64,000 bases of DNA from DAINPP01 sp963667315 (GTDB lineage Bacteria; Thermotogota; Thermotogae; MWEM01), in assembly GCA_963667315.1 (NCBI GenBank), contig OY763325.1, positions 868,001 to 932,000 on the forward strand, in the 5' to 3' direction. Below are positions 26,789 through 35,493 of the stretch, piece by piece. A program made the translations under genes and the position numbers. The notes under the pieces are model-generated. The model did not search any database, was not told the origin of the DNA, and saw only the letters and a list, made by a program, of their open reading frames with translations. Each line of letters starts with the position of its first letter. Position 1 is the stretch's first letter.

Positions 26789-29700
26789 ATGTCAAGAAAG
26801 TTTTTATTTGTCTCACTTGTTATTTTAATGATTAGTTCTATTTCATTCTCTGCAGTAGTAGAGCTTGAATTATTAACACATCCTCAGGATGCAGATGTAT
26901 ATGTTGATCAGGTTTGGAGGGGGAATTCACCTGAAACGTTATCACTTTCGCCTGGAAAACACGATATAGAATTAAAAAAATCCGGTTATATCCCATTAAG
27001 CATGGAAATGGATATCAGAATTCCTTCCGTGTTGGAATATAATCTATTCCCGGTAAAAGAAGTCGCTGACCAATTCCCGATAGTGATTTATCTTACAAAT
27101 TATCAGCAGTCGGGAAGCAGAAAGATTTTATTCCGTGAAAACGAAGATCTTCTGATTAACGGCTTAAAAAATAGATTTGAGGATATGGGATTCACGATTT
27201 CTGTTGAAAAACCACAGGATGAATTTGATCTGATTATGGATACGGGAAGTATATACGAAATGCTTTCAGACAGACATCCGCAGGCTAAAATGTTTATGCT
27301 TGTAAATGCTTTGTGGAGTTATACTGCTTTCAGAGAAAAGAAGGTCACCAGATTAGAGGTTCAAACCAAAATCTATGATCCCAAAACGTCCATTGCACTT
27401 GGAACTTATCAGGATACTTCAGAAAGCATCGGTATGATGGGTTCTGAAATTGTTATCATGCAGACAGTTGAAAAAGCAACTCAAAATTTCTTGGACAATA
27501 TCGGAAATTATATAGTTGAAAGAGTAGACACCGAAGAAAAGAGACCGATACTCGCTTCAAAGGAAAAGTACAATGATCAGACATTATATGTTGTTAAATC
27601 AGATACTCCCATTAATGAATTAAAACTTTACAATGAATCAGGTGAACTTAATGTTTTTAGTAGTTCCGGTATCGAATCGGTTCCGGTAAACGTCGTGTTT
27701 CTAATTGACAGAAGCGGGAGTAACGAAAATGAATTACCCAAAATCAAAGATCAGATAGAATCTATAATCAAAAAATTACCACAAAAAACAGAGTGGGCAC
27801 TGGTTGGATTTGATGATCAGATCGAAATAATCCAGAATTTTACGAATGATTTTAACAGATGGACTTTTGCGAAAGATAAGATTGTATCAAGTGGCATGAC
27901 AAGACTTTACGACGCGATATATAATGCAGGAACAATACTCCTGAGAAGAGATGGAATCAAGATAGTGATTCTCTTGTCTGACGGTATTGATTCAGATTAT
28001 TACGATACAGGATTTGGAAGTATCAAGACAGAAGAAGAAGCATTAAATGCTATTGATAAATCAGGAATGATTCTTTATCCTATCGGCATCTCAGAAAAGA
28101 ATTATGAAACACTTTTAAATCACCTTGCCTATTTGAGTACTACCGAATATTATGATCTAAATAAAACTTCTATCGATAATGTTTCTAATTCGATTGTGCA
28201 GGACATTTCTTTTAATATGGGAATTATCCAAACCGAAAGCAGGAAAGCACCGGTCTTTTCAATAAACGGTTATAAATATTTAAAAGAAGAAAATAGTCGT
28301 TTTCTTAATCAGGATTTGAGTGTTACCACTATCAACATCTCCAATGAAAACACCGAAATGCCTAAACCTGAGGCTGAGGATAACGAAATTAAAATCGTTA
28401 CTGTTGAAAAACCGATAGCAGTTGTGGAGAATGCAACCGAACTGACATCAGATAAACCGGTTGAAGAGACACAGATAACCGTAACTGAAACTTCTGAAAT
28501 ATCTGATAAAACTTCCAATGGGATGAATCCTGAAGGTGCTTCAACTGAGCCTGAAACAATTGAAGAACCTGTTGCTGCAATGGAAACAGAAAATATTGAA
28601 AAAAAAGCAATTGAAAGCGTTGAAAATAATGAAAATCGTTCGGAAGAAAGCGTTGGCGTTAACACAGCCGAAGCATCAAAGACCCTTACAAATGAAGAAA
28701 AAACAGTAATCGTAACAGAGGAAACGGAAAGTAAGAAAGAAACAATTGAAGTCTCTTCAGAACCGTTAAACGATATAACTAATGAAACACCGATTAATGA
28801 AAGTGTGGAGCAACCTGAAAAGTATCCAGAAGTTGAAACAATATTTGAGAAAAATGTTGTTGAAATACCGGATGACTTTAAAGAAATTCTAAATCTTAAG
28901 GAAGTTAAGTTATTTGATCTCGATGATAACGGGAATCTGGCATGGATACAAGGGGATATCCTTTATTTCTTCTCTCCGGAAGAAAACAGACTGGCAGGAA
29001 TCAGTATTCTGGGTGATATCAAAAACCTTTCATTTGATTATCCGCAGGTTTCAGTTGTTGCAGATCAGGAACTAAAGACTATCGAAATAAGAAAAGATAA
29101 AGTCGTAGAAAATTTTTCACTTACCCTTGATGCACCTGTTTCCTATGTCAATTTACTTAAAAATCAATATATTTCTGTAGGTTATGAAAACGGAAAACTG
29201 GAATTGTATGATATCTCAGGCCAACTAATCAATGAATGGAAGCTGAAATCCGGAGTGGTTAACAACCTTGTTTATGATGATTATGGAAGAATTATTTTAA
29301 GTTCTACTACTGGAAGAGCAGCTTGGATATCCAATGTAAATTCAGAAATCGAAGAGATCAAAATAGATAAACCCGTTGTCGGTTTATGTCCGTTTGATGT
29401 AGATGAAGGAAGGTTTCTGATCGTTGATGCAAGTGGTTCAGTTTACTTCCAGAGGTTTGAAAATGTTAAAGCAACTGTAAGAAATCTAAACCGAGGAATC
29501 GTTTTAAAGGCTAATTGTTCTGAAGCAAGTAATATGCTTTTCGCAAATCATTGGGACAAATCTTTGAGAGGTTATAGAATTTTCGATTTAAAAGAAACCT
29601 TAACGATTAAGTCTAAAAAAGGAATTGAGCAATTTGATGTTGACAAATACGGTGAGGAAATAGCGATACAATCAGTTGATGATGAACTTGTTTTGTTTGC

Positions 29701-31780
29701 AAAGAATATCGAATTGCCGTCAAATCTCGAAAAGATATATTCAGTTGTTCATGAAGAAACCATAATTGAACAGCCTGTTTTCGAAAATGCTGAAGAAAAT
29801 TCTGTTACAACAAATAATTTTGTAAATGAAAACACAGAAATTGAAGCAAATATCGAAACGGAAGAGAAAACGATCGTTGAGGAAGAAACCAAAGAAGAAG
29901 AGATAAAGATTGATACTGAACACACCACGATGGATCTCTCCGGGGCGAATAAATTGGAAACAACCGATTCTTCAAAACTTGAGAGTACTGAAGATCCGGA
30001 AAAAGAAGAGGAAGTGGCAATAGTTATCAACGGAAATGTCGTTCAGGGTGATATCAACGATAAACCTGACACGCCGATCCCAACTTCAAAGACTGCAGAA
30101 AGAGTTCTGACAGCAGAGGAAAAGCAAGGATTAAAAGCGGTTTACGGTGGATGGAAAATGGCGGTCGCCTACAAGGATTTCGGATATATCATTGCAGGGG
30201 ATTCTGAAATGAGAATCGTTAACCCATTGCTACAGACCATTAAGAGAATTCCATATTCAAAAGCCGAATTAAAGGATATGGATATATCAAAATACAATAT
30301 TCTTTCTATGCTTTTCAGTGATAAGATAGAAATCTGGGATGTTGACAACCTCTTCACTTCAAAAGACACATCACATATCAACAGTTATAAGTTTCCCATC
30401 ACAAACGGGCAATCCATCAGATTCTCAAGAAACGGTGAATTCTTAATTCTTCTGAGAGATAATGGGGAATGTAAGATAATGTCTCTTGATTTCACAAGTG
30501 GAAAGAACATATACAATGAGAATATGATCACAGCAATCAATTTAAATACAGCTGAAGGAGAAGCCTTTATATTCGGTGATGAAAAAGGGTTTATCGGAAC
30601 TATTACCATTAATGGTATCCAGGAAAGGAAAAGAGTTTCTGAGAATAAAATAACACATGTATTCAGTTACAGAAACAATGTCTACTGGGTAGATTCACAG
30701 TCAAATGCCGGAATTCTTGGCAAAACATCAAGGAATTTGACTTCTGAAATAATAAATGCGATTTATCCGGCGGATATTGATAAGGATTGGATCCTTTTCG
30801 GTACTGAAAAAGGAACATTGTTGATTTTAAACAGTGAATTAAAAGAAGTTGGAAAAGCAAGTGTTCAAAATAGTGTTTTATCACTGCGAGGGTACAAAGA
30901 AAGCATGATATCGATAGATGAAAAACTCAACCTTGAAAGCTGGAACCTCATCGCCGGTTCTGTTCTTTCTAACAAGCCTAACTTCATGGATCCATATTCA
31001 CTATTTACGAGTGGTAATCAACTTGCAGTAATCACCGAGGAAAAAGACCTTTATACGTATAAACCAAACACAGATATATTAAAAAAGATCAAATTTGTTG
31101 ACAGCGATTTTGAAATCAATGAAATTCTAAAAGATCCTCTGGTGATCCATTCAGACGGTAAGAATTATTTCCCGTATATAAATGGTAAAATGTACGAAAA
31201 ACCAGTCGAAGTTTATCGACCTGGAAATGTTAACAGTTCTGAAAAATATTTCATGTTCTGGGAAAATGATTATCTTTCTGTTTTTGATGTTGAAAATAAT
31301 GAGACTGTAAGAACACTGAAATTTGGAGAAGAAAATATCGTACATTACGCTTCAATGAGAAATGACAGATTGTTTTTCTTTTTCAATCAGTCAATGGGCA
31401 TCACAAACCCTTACAACCCCGGACAGGTTATTGTTATAGATCTGGCAGAAGAGGGATTAAGTGAAATCGTAAGTGTGTTTTTAATTAACGGATCAAAACT
31501 TGGTATACTCGATAGAACCGGTCATCTTGTTTATTATCTACTCATTGAAGATAGGTTAACATTACCGATTGAACTTGGCAGCGATATTGAAGAAGCTTAT
31601 TTTGTAAATAATCAGATGAAAGTAATAGCCAAAAACGGAAATGAGATTATTGTTTATAACGCAATGGATAATGGTATTCAAAAATTCATTTTCTCAAACA
31701 CGGTAAAAGATTTCACATGGACAACAGATGGTATTTACGTTTTAACGGTTGATGGTACTATCTGGTTTAAAGAAAATTAA
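26789..31780 (+). CDS. Giant exported PEGA / von Willebrand A / beta-propeller protein
   Basis: 1663 residues. Signal peptide at 1-22 (SRKFLFVSLVILMISSISFSA). Residues 25-70 are a PEGA domain (HPQDADVYVDQVWRG, LSPGKHDIELKKSGY). Residues about 300-470 are a VWA domain with a complete MIDAS metal site: DRSGSNE near 305, SGMTRLYDA and LLSDGIDSD. Two Glu/Thr-rich low-complexity linkers (about 510-700 and 985-1110) separate two large beta-rich regions (about 710-985 and 1115-1663) with repeated short strands and WD40/PQQ-like spacing. The protein is probably surface or periplasmic, binding a protein partner through MIDAS. Its function is unknown; the nearest known theme is adhesion or envelope scaffolding. 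Single gene, followed by ptb after 25 bases. Confidence 0.75.
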   Translation: MSRKFLFVSLVILMISSISFSAVVELELLTHPQDADVYVDQVWRGNSPETLSLSPGKHDIELKKSGYIPLSMEMDIRIPSVLEYNLFPVKEVADQFPIVIYLTNYQQSGSRKILFRENEDLLINGLKNRFEDMGFTISVEKPQDEFDLIMDTGSIYEMLSDRHPQAKMFMLVNALWSYTAFREKKVTRLEVQTKIYDPKTSIALGTYQDTSESIGMMGSEIVIMQTVEKATQNFLDNIGNYIVERVDTEEKRPILASKEKYNDQTLYVVKSDTPINELKLYNESGELNVFSSSGIESVPVNVVFLIDRSGSNENELPKIKDQIESIIKKLPQKTEWALVGFDDQIEIIQNFTNDFNRWTFAKDKIVSSGMTRLYDAIYNAGTILLRRDGIKIVILLSDGIDSDYYDTGFGSIKTEEEALNAIDKSGMILYPIGISEKNYETLLNHLAYLSTTEYYDLNKTSIDNVSNSIVQDISFNMGIIQTESRKAPVFSINGYKYLKEENSRFLNQDLSVTTINISNENTEMPKPEAEDNEIKIVTVEKPIAVVENATELTSDKPVEETQITVTETSEISDKTSNGMNPEGASTEPETIEEPVAAMETENIEKKAIESVENNENRSEESVGVNTAEASKTLTNEEKTVIVTEETESKKETIEVSSEPLNDITNETPINESVEQPEKYPEVETIFEKNVVEIPDDFKEILNLKEVKLFDLDDNGNLAWIQGDILYFFSPEENRLAGISILGDIKNLSFDYPQVSVVADQELKTIEIRKDKVVENFSLTLDAPVSYVNLLKNQYISVGYENGKLELYDISGQLINEWKLKSGVVNNLVYDDYGRIILSSTTGRAAWISNVNSEIEEIKIDKPVVGLCPFDVDEGRFLIVDASGSVYFQRFENVKATVRNLNRGIVLKANCSEASNMLFANHWDKSLRGYRIFDLKETLTIKSKKGIEQFDVDKYGEEIAIQSVDDELVLFAKNIELPSNLEKIYSVVHEETIIEQPVFENAEENSVTTNNFVNENTEIEANIETEEKTIVEEETKEEEIKIDTEHTTMDLSGANKLETTDSSKLESTEDPEKEEEVAIVINGNVVQGDINDKPDTPIPTSKTAERVLTAEEKQGLKAVYGGWKMAVAYKDFGYIIAGDSEMRIVNPLLQTIKRIPYSKAELKDMDISKYNILSMLFSDKIEIWDVDNLFTSKDTSHINSYKFPITNGQSIRFSRNGEFLILLRDNGECKIMSLDFTSGKNIYNENMITAINLNTAEGEAFIFGDEKGFIGTITINGIQERKRVSENKITHVFSYRNNVYWVDSQSNAGILGKTSRNLTSEIINAIYPADIDKDWILFGTEKGTLLILNSELKEVGKASVQNSVLSLRGYKESMISIDEKLNLESWNLIAGSVLSNKPNFMDPYSLFTSGNQLAVITEEKDLYTYKPNTDILKKIKFVDSDFEINEILKDPLVIHSDGKNYFPYINGKMYEKPVEVYRPGNVNSSEKYFMFWENDYLSVFDVENNETVRTLKFGEENIVHYASMRNDRLFFFFNQSMGITNPYNPGQVIVIDLAEEGLSEIVSVFLINGSKLGILDRTGHLVYYLLIEDRLTLPIELGSDIEEAYFVNNQMKVIAKNGNEIIVYNAMDNGIQKFIFSNTVKDFTWTTDGIYVLTVDGTIWFKEN

Positions 31781-31805
31781 ACAAAATTAGACACGGGGGT
31801 TATAA

Positions 31806-32705
31806 ATGAAAGACTTTAAAGAATTACTGGAACAGCTTAAAAATGTTGAAAAACAGACTTTGGTACTGGCAGGAGCAGAAGATATTGAAGCGTTAAAAGC
31901 GGTAAAAGAAGCTTCTGATCTGGGAATCATCAACAGTATATTAGTAGGAAACCCGGAAAAAATAAAACAAAATTGTGAAACGATCCGGTTTATGGATTAC
32001 GAAATAGTCGAAACAGCTTCTGATGTGGAAACGGCAGAAAAAAGTGTGAAGTTAATTTCTACCGGAAAAGGAACCGTTCTTATGAAGGGAATGATCAAAA
32101 CTGCTATATTATTGAAAGCTGCTTTAAATAAAGAGTGGGGTCTTAGAACCGGAAGACTTCTCAGTCATGTAGCAGTAGCCTCTACACCGGTCTTAAAGAA
32201 ACTTGTAGCGATAACTGATGGCGGCATGAACCTTGAACCAACACTTGAGGAAAAAGTAGATATCATCGCCAATGCCGTTGAGCTCATGAAAACACTAGGT
32301 GTAGAAACACCTAAAGTAGCACCGCTTGCGGCAGTTGAAGTTGTTAATCCGAAAATGCCTCCAACAGTCGATGGTGCGATTTTAAGTCAAATGAACACTC
32401 GAGGACAAATAAAAGGTTGTATCATTGACGGCCCTTTGGGGCTGGATAATGCCTTAAGTGAGTTTGCCGCAAAAGTAAAAAAAATATCAGGAGAAGTAGC
32501 TGGAAATGCAGATGTTTTGCTGGTTCCAGATATACATAGCGGGAATTTTCTCGGAAAGAGTGTTGAATATATAGGCGGCGGAACAATAGGTGGATTGATT
32601 ATGGGGGCAGCAGTTCCGATCGTAATCGTAAGCCGCGCTGACAAAGCAGAAGCTAAGCTTGCCTCTATTGCGTTAGGCGTCATGAACAGTGTCAATCATA
32701 AATAA
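31806..32705 (+). CDS. ptb: Phosphate butyryltransferase/acetyltransferase family enzyme
   Basis: 299 residues, cytoplasmic. VLAGAEDIEALKAVKEA, the VLMKGMIKTAILLKAALN segment, LSHVAVASTPVLKK, ITDGGMNLEPTLEEK, the DGPLGLDNALSEFAAK block and VPDIHSGNFLGKSVEYIGG, which is continued by GTIGGLIMGAAVPIV, are those of the phosphotransbutyrylase family, which exchanges an acyl group between CoA and phosphate. Acyl preference (butyryl or branched) cannot be read. No butyrate kinase gene is adjacent. ATG 31806 follows CACGGGGG. It is the first of a run with deoC and an inositol-phosphatase-like gene. Confidence 0.85.
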   Translation: MKDFKELLEQLKNVEKQTLVLAGAEDIEALKAVKEASDLGIINSILVGNPEKIKQNCETIRFMDYEIVETASDVETAEKSVKLISTGKGTVLMKGMIKTAILLKAALNKEWGLRTGRLLSHVAVASTPVLKKLVAITDGGMNLEPTLEEKVDIIANAVELMKTLGVETPKVAPLAAVEVVNPKMPPTVDGAILSQMNTRGQIKGCIIDGPLGLDNALSEFAAKVKKISGEVAGNADVLLVPDIHSGNFLGKSVEYIGGGTIGGLIMGAAVPIVIVSRADKAEAKLASIALGVMNSVNHK

Positions 32706-32716
32706 AGGAGAAAACT

Positions 32717-33472
32717 ATGGCAGAAAAGATCGATAAATTGATCGTTAAAACAAAAAGGATTTCTGAAGAATTTGAATACACAGAAGCAAATTCGGAATCT
32801 GTAAAAACAAAAGATATCCCCAAGACAATCGAACATACGAATTTAAAATCAACTGCAACGCCTGAAGATATTCAGAGGCTTTGCGAAGACGCAAAAGAAA
32901 ATAATTTCAGATCCGTTTGTATTCATCCTTCATACATCCCAGTTGCCAAAGAACATCTGGAAGGGACTGATGTGAAAATAGTTACGGTAATCGGATTTCC
33001 CCTTGGGATGAATACTACGGCTACAAAAACAAAAGAAACAGAAAATGCCGTAGCGCTTGGAGCTGATGAAGTAGATATGGTTATCAATCAGGGAAGACTA
33101 AAGGCCGGGAATTATGAAAATGTCCTCTTTGATATTTCAAAAGTCGTTAAGGCTGCCGGAAACGCTCCTGTAAAGGTCATTATAGAAGCATGCAATCTGA
33201 CAAATGAAGAAAAAATAATGGCTTGTCTTCTTTCTGAAGAAGCCGGTGCAAAATATGTTAAAACATCTACAGGTTTTGCACAACATGGTGCAACACTTGA
33301 AGATGTTGCTTTGATGAGGTTTTCTGTCGGTTCTGATATACTGGTTAAGGCCGCCGGTGGTGTCAGAGATCTTGATACGGCAAAAAAAATGATTGCAACA
33401 GGGGCCGCATTGCTTGGAACAAGCAGCGGGATAAAAATTCTAAATGGTGATACGGCAAACGGTGAGTATTAA
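32717..33472 (+). CDS. deoC: Deoxyribose-phosphate aldolase (DeoC)
   Basis: 251 residues. Catalytic lysine in AKYVKTSTGF near 182, plus EHTNLKSTAT, SVCIHPSYIPVAKE, GFPLGMNTT, EVDMVINQG and KAAGGVRDLDTAKKMI, all signatures of the class I aldolase that splits deoxyribose-5-phosphate into glyceraldehyde-3-phosphate and acetaldehyde. The first 35 residues are an extension typical of Thermotoga-type DeoC. Start ATG 32717 with TAAAGGAG upstream. Works with the pyrimidine-nucleoside phosphorylase encoded 4 kb away in deoxynucleoside breakdown. Its stop overlaps the next start (TAATG). Confidence 0.93.
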   Translation: MAEKIDKLIVKTKRISEEFEYTEANSESVKTKDIPKTIEHTNLKSTATPEDIQRLCEDAKENNFRSVCIHPSYIPVAKEHLEGTDVKIVTVIGFPLGMNTTATKTKETENAVALGADEVDMVINQGRLKAGNYENVLFDISKVVKAAGNAPVKVIIEACNLTNEEKIMACLLSEEAGAKYVKTSTGFAQHGATLEDVALMRFSVGSDILVKAAGGVRDLDTAKKMIATGAALLGTSSGIKILNGDTANGEY

Positions 33473-34278
33473 TGAAATATTCAAGCCGATATGAAACAGC
33501 CAGATCAATAGCCAAAAAAGTCGGTGATGAAGTAGCCTCAAGACATTTTGAAATACTTGAAGTTGATTATAAGGATTCAAGTTCGGTTGATCCTGTCACA
33601 AATTTGGATAAGTTTGCACAAAAAAGCATCATTCACATGATTACCGAAAGCTTCCCAAAAGATGTTTTCTTTGCTGAAGAAGATGATCAGAACAGCACTT
33701 CACTGGATTCGGAAGATTTATGGATAATTGACCCAATTGACGGAACAGCTAACTTTATGCATGGCTTGCCTCTATGGGGAGTGTCAATTGCTTTTGCTTC
33801 CAAAGGGAAACTTATCTTCGGCATCGTTTACTGCCCTGAAATATCATGTCTGTATGAAGGGTATACGGAAAATGGTGCCTTTTTAAACGATAAACAGATT
33901 AAAGTTTCCGTCATTGACATACTTGGAGAATCAATCATCACTTCCGGTTTGACACATGGGTTGCATATTAAGGAAGAAAATGAAGATGAACGCTTTGATT
34001 TATTTGTTTCACTACTAAAACTGTCACAGCGTGTCAGAATTCTCGGGACTTCGGTTCTGCAAATCTGTGAAGTCGCATCAGGTCATAGTGAAGGGTTTTG
34101 TGGTACAAAATTGAAACCGTGGGATTTTGCAGCATCTGCCGTTATACTAAGAGAGGCTGGTGGAATGATCACAGATTTTCAGGGAAAGGAACTTACGTTA
34201 AACACTCAGGATTTTGTTTGTTCAAATGGGTTGATTCATAATAGCCTATTAGATTTATGTAAATTTTCAGATACTTAA
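33472..34278 (+). CDS. Inositol monophosphatase family phosphatase
   Basis: 268 residues. Metal-binding motifs: FAEEDD near 75, DLWIIDPIDGTANFMHG near 84-100 and the C-terminal PWDFAASAVILREAGG. Such enzymes remove phosphate from inositol monophosphate, fructose-1,6-bisphosphate or related sugars; in thermophiles they can act on several. ATG 33472 overlaps the deoC TAA (TAATG), so translation is coupled. The start is fixed by the overlap and by the N-terminal YSSRYETARSIAKKVGDEVA helix, normal for the family. Confidence 0.88.
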   Translation: MKYSSRYETARSIAKKVGDEVASRHFEILEVDYKDSSSVDPVTNLDKFAQKSIIHMITESFPKDVFFAEEDDQNSTSLDSEDLWIIDPIDGTANFMHGLPLWGVSIAFASKGKLIFGIVYCPEISCLYEGYTENGAFLNDKQIKVSVIDILGESIITSGLTHGLHIKEENEDERFDLFVSLLKLSQRVRILGTSVLQICEVASGHSEGFCGTKLKPWDFAASAVILREAGGMITDFQGKELTLNTQDFVCSNGLIHNSLLDLCKFSDT

Positions 34279-34299
34279 AAATGAATTTTAAGTGAACCG

Positions 34300-34308
34300 T
34301 GATATATT
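34300..34308 (+). promoter_or_regulatory. Extended -10-like element ahead of the leader region
   Basis: TGATATATT fits the extended -10 pattern seen elsewhere here. It would start an RNA about 34315, giving a leader with a 31-codon ORF at 34342 and a terminator at 34461. It is 22 bases after the end of the inositol-phosphatase-like gene. Confidence 0.4.
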
Positions 34309-34341
34309 TGTATGTCAAAAAATATTTTGGAGGTGTGACGA

Positions 34342-34437
34342 ATGATGATAATTAATTTAACGATGCAACGCAGTGCTTCCCTCGTGGGACACGTCCGTCT
34401 CGTCATGCCTGTATATCCTTGGAGTAAAATAAGTTAA
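34342..34437 (+). CDS. Leader peptide candidate (31 residues) upstream of the ABC exporter operon
   Basis: ATG 34342 (a second ATG follows at once) with a near-perfect ribosome site GGAGGTG 8 bases upstream; stop TAA 34435-34437. The peptide includes LTMQRSASLVGHVRLV then MPVYPWSKIS. Its body is distinctly richer in GC than the surroundings (CTCGTGGGACACGTCC), including a CGTG-GGA-CACG stem-loop. An intrinsic terminator begins 24 bases after the stop. This order (promoter, good ribosome site, short ORF, terminator, efflux genes) is that of ribosome-mediated attenuators of antibiotic resistance genes. No known leader sequence is recognised. Confidence 0.55.
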   Translation: MMIINLTMQRSASLVGHVRLVMPVYPWSKIS

Positions 34438-34460
34438 TCGGTTTAGTGCTTATTAAAGAT

Positions 34461-34497
34461 AAAAAGGGTCTTGACGAAAGTCAAGACCCTTTTTTTT
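34461..34497 (+). terminator. Intrinsic terminator / attenuator upstream of the ABC exporter operon
   Basis: A 15-base perfect stem (34461-34475 with 34480-34494), loop GAAA, ending in eight T. It sits 180 bases before the exporter start and after the 31-codon ORF. It may simply end the ptb-deoC unit, but the intervening leader ORF makes conditional read-through more likely. Confidence 0.85.
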
Positions 34498-34522
34498 ACA
34501 AAAATTTCGGAGGTGTATGGAA

Positions 34523-34624
34523 ATGTTAGATGGAAATGAAATGTCAGTCAAGTCATTTGAAAAGGAAGGGAAATCTATTTCATTAACCCGACTTAATCGT
34601 ATGTCGAAAGGGGAAATCCCGTGA
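34523..34624 (+). CDS. Small ORF (33 residues) coupled to the ABC exporter operon
   Basis: ATG 34523 with CGGAGGTG upstream (an in-frame ATG at 34517 is too close to it). The peptide starts MLDGNEMSVKSFEKEGKSIS and is hydrophilic. The TGA at 34622 overlaps the next start in a GTGA. No family known. It may be a regulatory or secreted peptide, or only a translational relay to the exporter. Confidence 0.4.
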   Translation: MLDGNEMSVKSFEKEGKSISLTRLNRMSKGEIP

Positions 34625-34686
34625 AAGATATTTTTAAAGTATTTAAACAGCAAACAAAACAACAGGGGGTTAGAAAATGCAGTTAA
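34621..34686 (+). CDS. Small ORF (21 residues) overlapping the exporter start
   Basis: GTG 34621, with AAGGGG 7 bases upstream, to TAA 34686. The peptide begins MKDIFKVFKQQTKQQG and ends in RKCS. It overlaps the previous ORF by 4 bases (GTGA) and the exporter ATPase start (34677) by 10 bases. Three consecutive, well-spaced ribosome sites make chance less likely, but coding is unproven. Confidence 0.35.
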   Translation: MKDIFKVFKQQTKQQGVRKCS

Positions 34687-35492
34687 ATAATAATTTACCG
34701 TTGAATGTGAAAAATGTCAGTAAACATTTTATAAAAAACAAAAAAAAGTGCATCAAAGCTGTTGATGATATATCCTTCGAGATTAAAAAAGGAGAGACTT
34801 TTGGTGTTCTGGGACCAAACGGGTCCGGGAAATCAACACTTATCAGAATGATTTCAACTTTACTGATCCCGGATACGGGAAAGATTGAGGTATTTGGATA
34901 CGATATTGAAAAAGATTCTGTAAAAATAAGAGCTCTGATAAATCGCGTATCAGTAGAAGCAAGTTTTTTCAAAAAACTTTCAGCGATAGAAAATCTGCTT
35001 TTTACAGCCGGGCTTTATGGTATATCAAAAAAAGATGCCAGAGAAAAATTGGGCTATATTTTCGAAAAGATTGGTTTGGATAAAAAGAGATTAAACGATC
35101 CAATTGAAGATTTTTCAAGAGGTATGCAGCAAAAGGTTTCTATAGCCAGAGCTTTCTTGACGGCACCTAAATTATTATTGCTGGATGAACCCACAACGGG
35201 TCTCGACCCGCGGGCAAAAAAAGAAGTACAAAACCTGATTTATGAGGTTAAGGATACTTATGATACTACGATCCTTCTGACAACACATGATATGTATGAA
35301 GCGGAAGAATTGTGTAAACGTGTGTCTATTCTTCACAAGGGAAAGATAAGAAAAATGGGTTATGTAGAAGAATTGAAGGAAAGTGTTCCACGTGATGGTG
35401 TTAAGACAATCAGTCTTGAGGATGTTTTCCTGCACTATACCGGAACATCTTTAAAAGAAGAAGAGGAAAGAGAATTACGAGAGGTGTCCTGA
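34677..35492 (+). CDS. ABC-2-type exporter ATP-binding protein
   Basis: 271 residues. Walker A GPNGSGKSTLIR near 57, signature DFSRGMQQKVSIARAF near 148, Walker B LLLLDEPTTGLDP near 170 and the switch histidine in LTTHDMYEAEELC. The type is that of drug or polysaccharide exporters (DrrA-like), with a short C-terminal tail rather than a regulatory domain. Start ATG 34677 has AGGGGG 7 bases upstream. It pairs with the permease that starts 1 base after its stop. Regulation probably comes from the leader region upstream. Confidence 0.92.
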   Translation: MQLNNNLPLNVKNVSKHFIKNKKKCIKAVDDISFEIKKGETFGVLGPNGSGKSTLIRMISTLLIPDTGKIEVFGYDIEKDSVKIRALINRVSVEASFFKKLSAIENLLFTAGLYGISKKDAREKLGYIFEKIGLDKKRLNDPIEDFSRGMQQKVSIARAFLTAPKLLLLDEPTTGLDPRAKKEVQNLIYEVKDTYDTTILLTTHDMYEAEELCKRVSILHKGKIRKMGYVEELKESVPRDGVKTISLEDVFLHYTGTSLKEEEERELREVS

Positions 35493-35493
35493 T

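Noticed and set aside
28309..28665. 118-residue minus-strand ORF inside the VWA gene
   Set aside because: It is a shadow of the Glu/Thr-rich linker, whose repeated GAA/ACT codons give Ser/Val-rich antisense; no ribosome site and no family.
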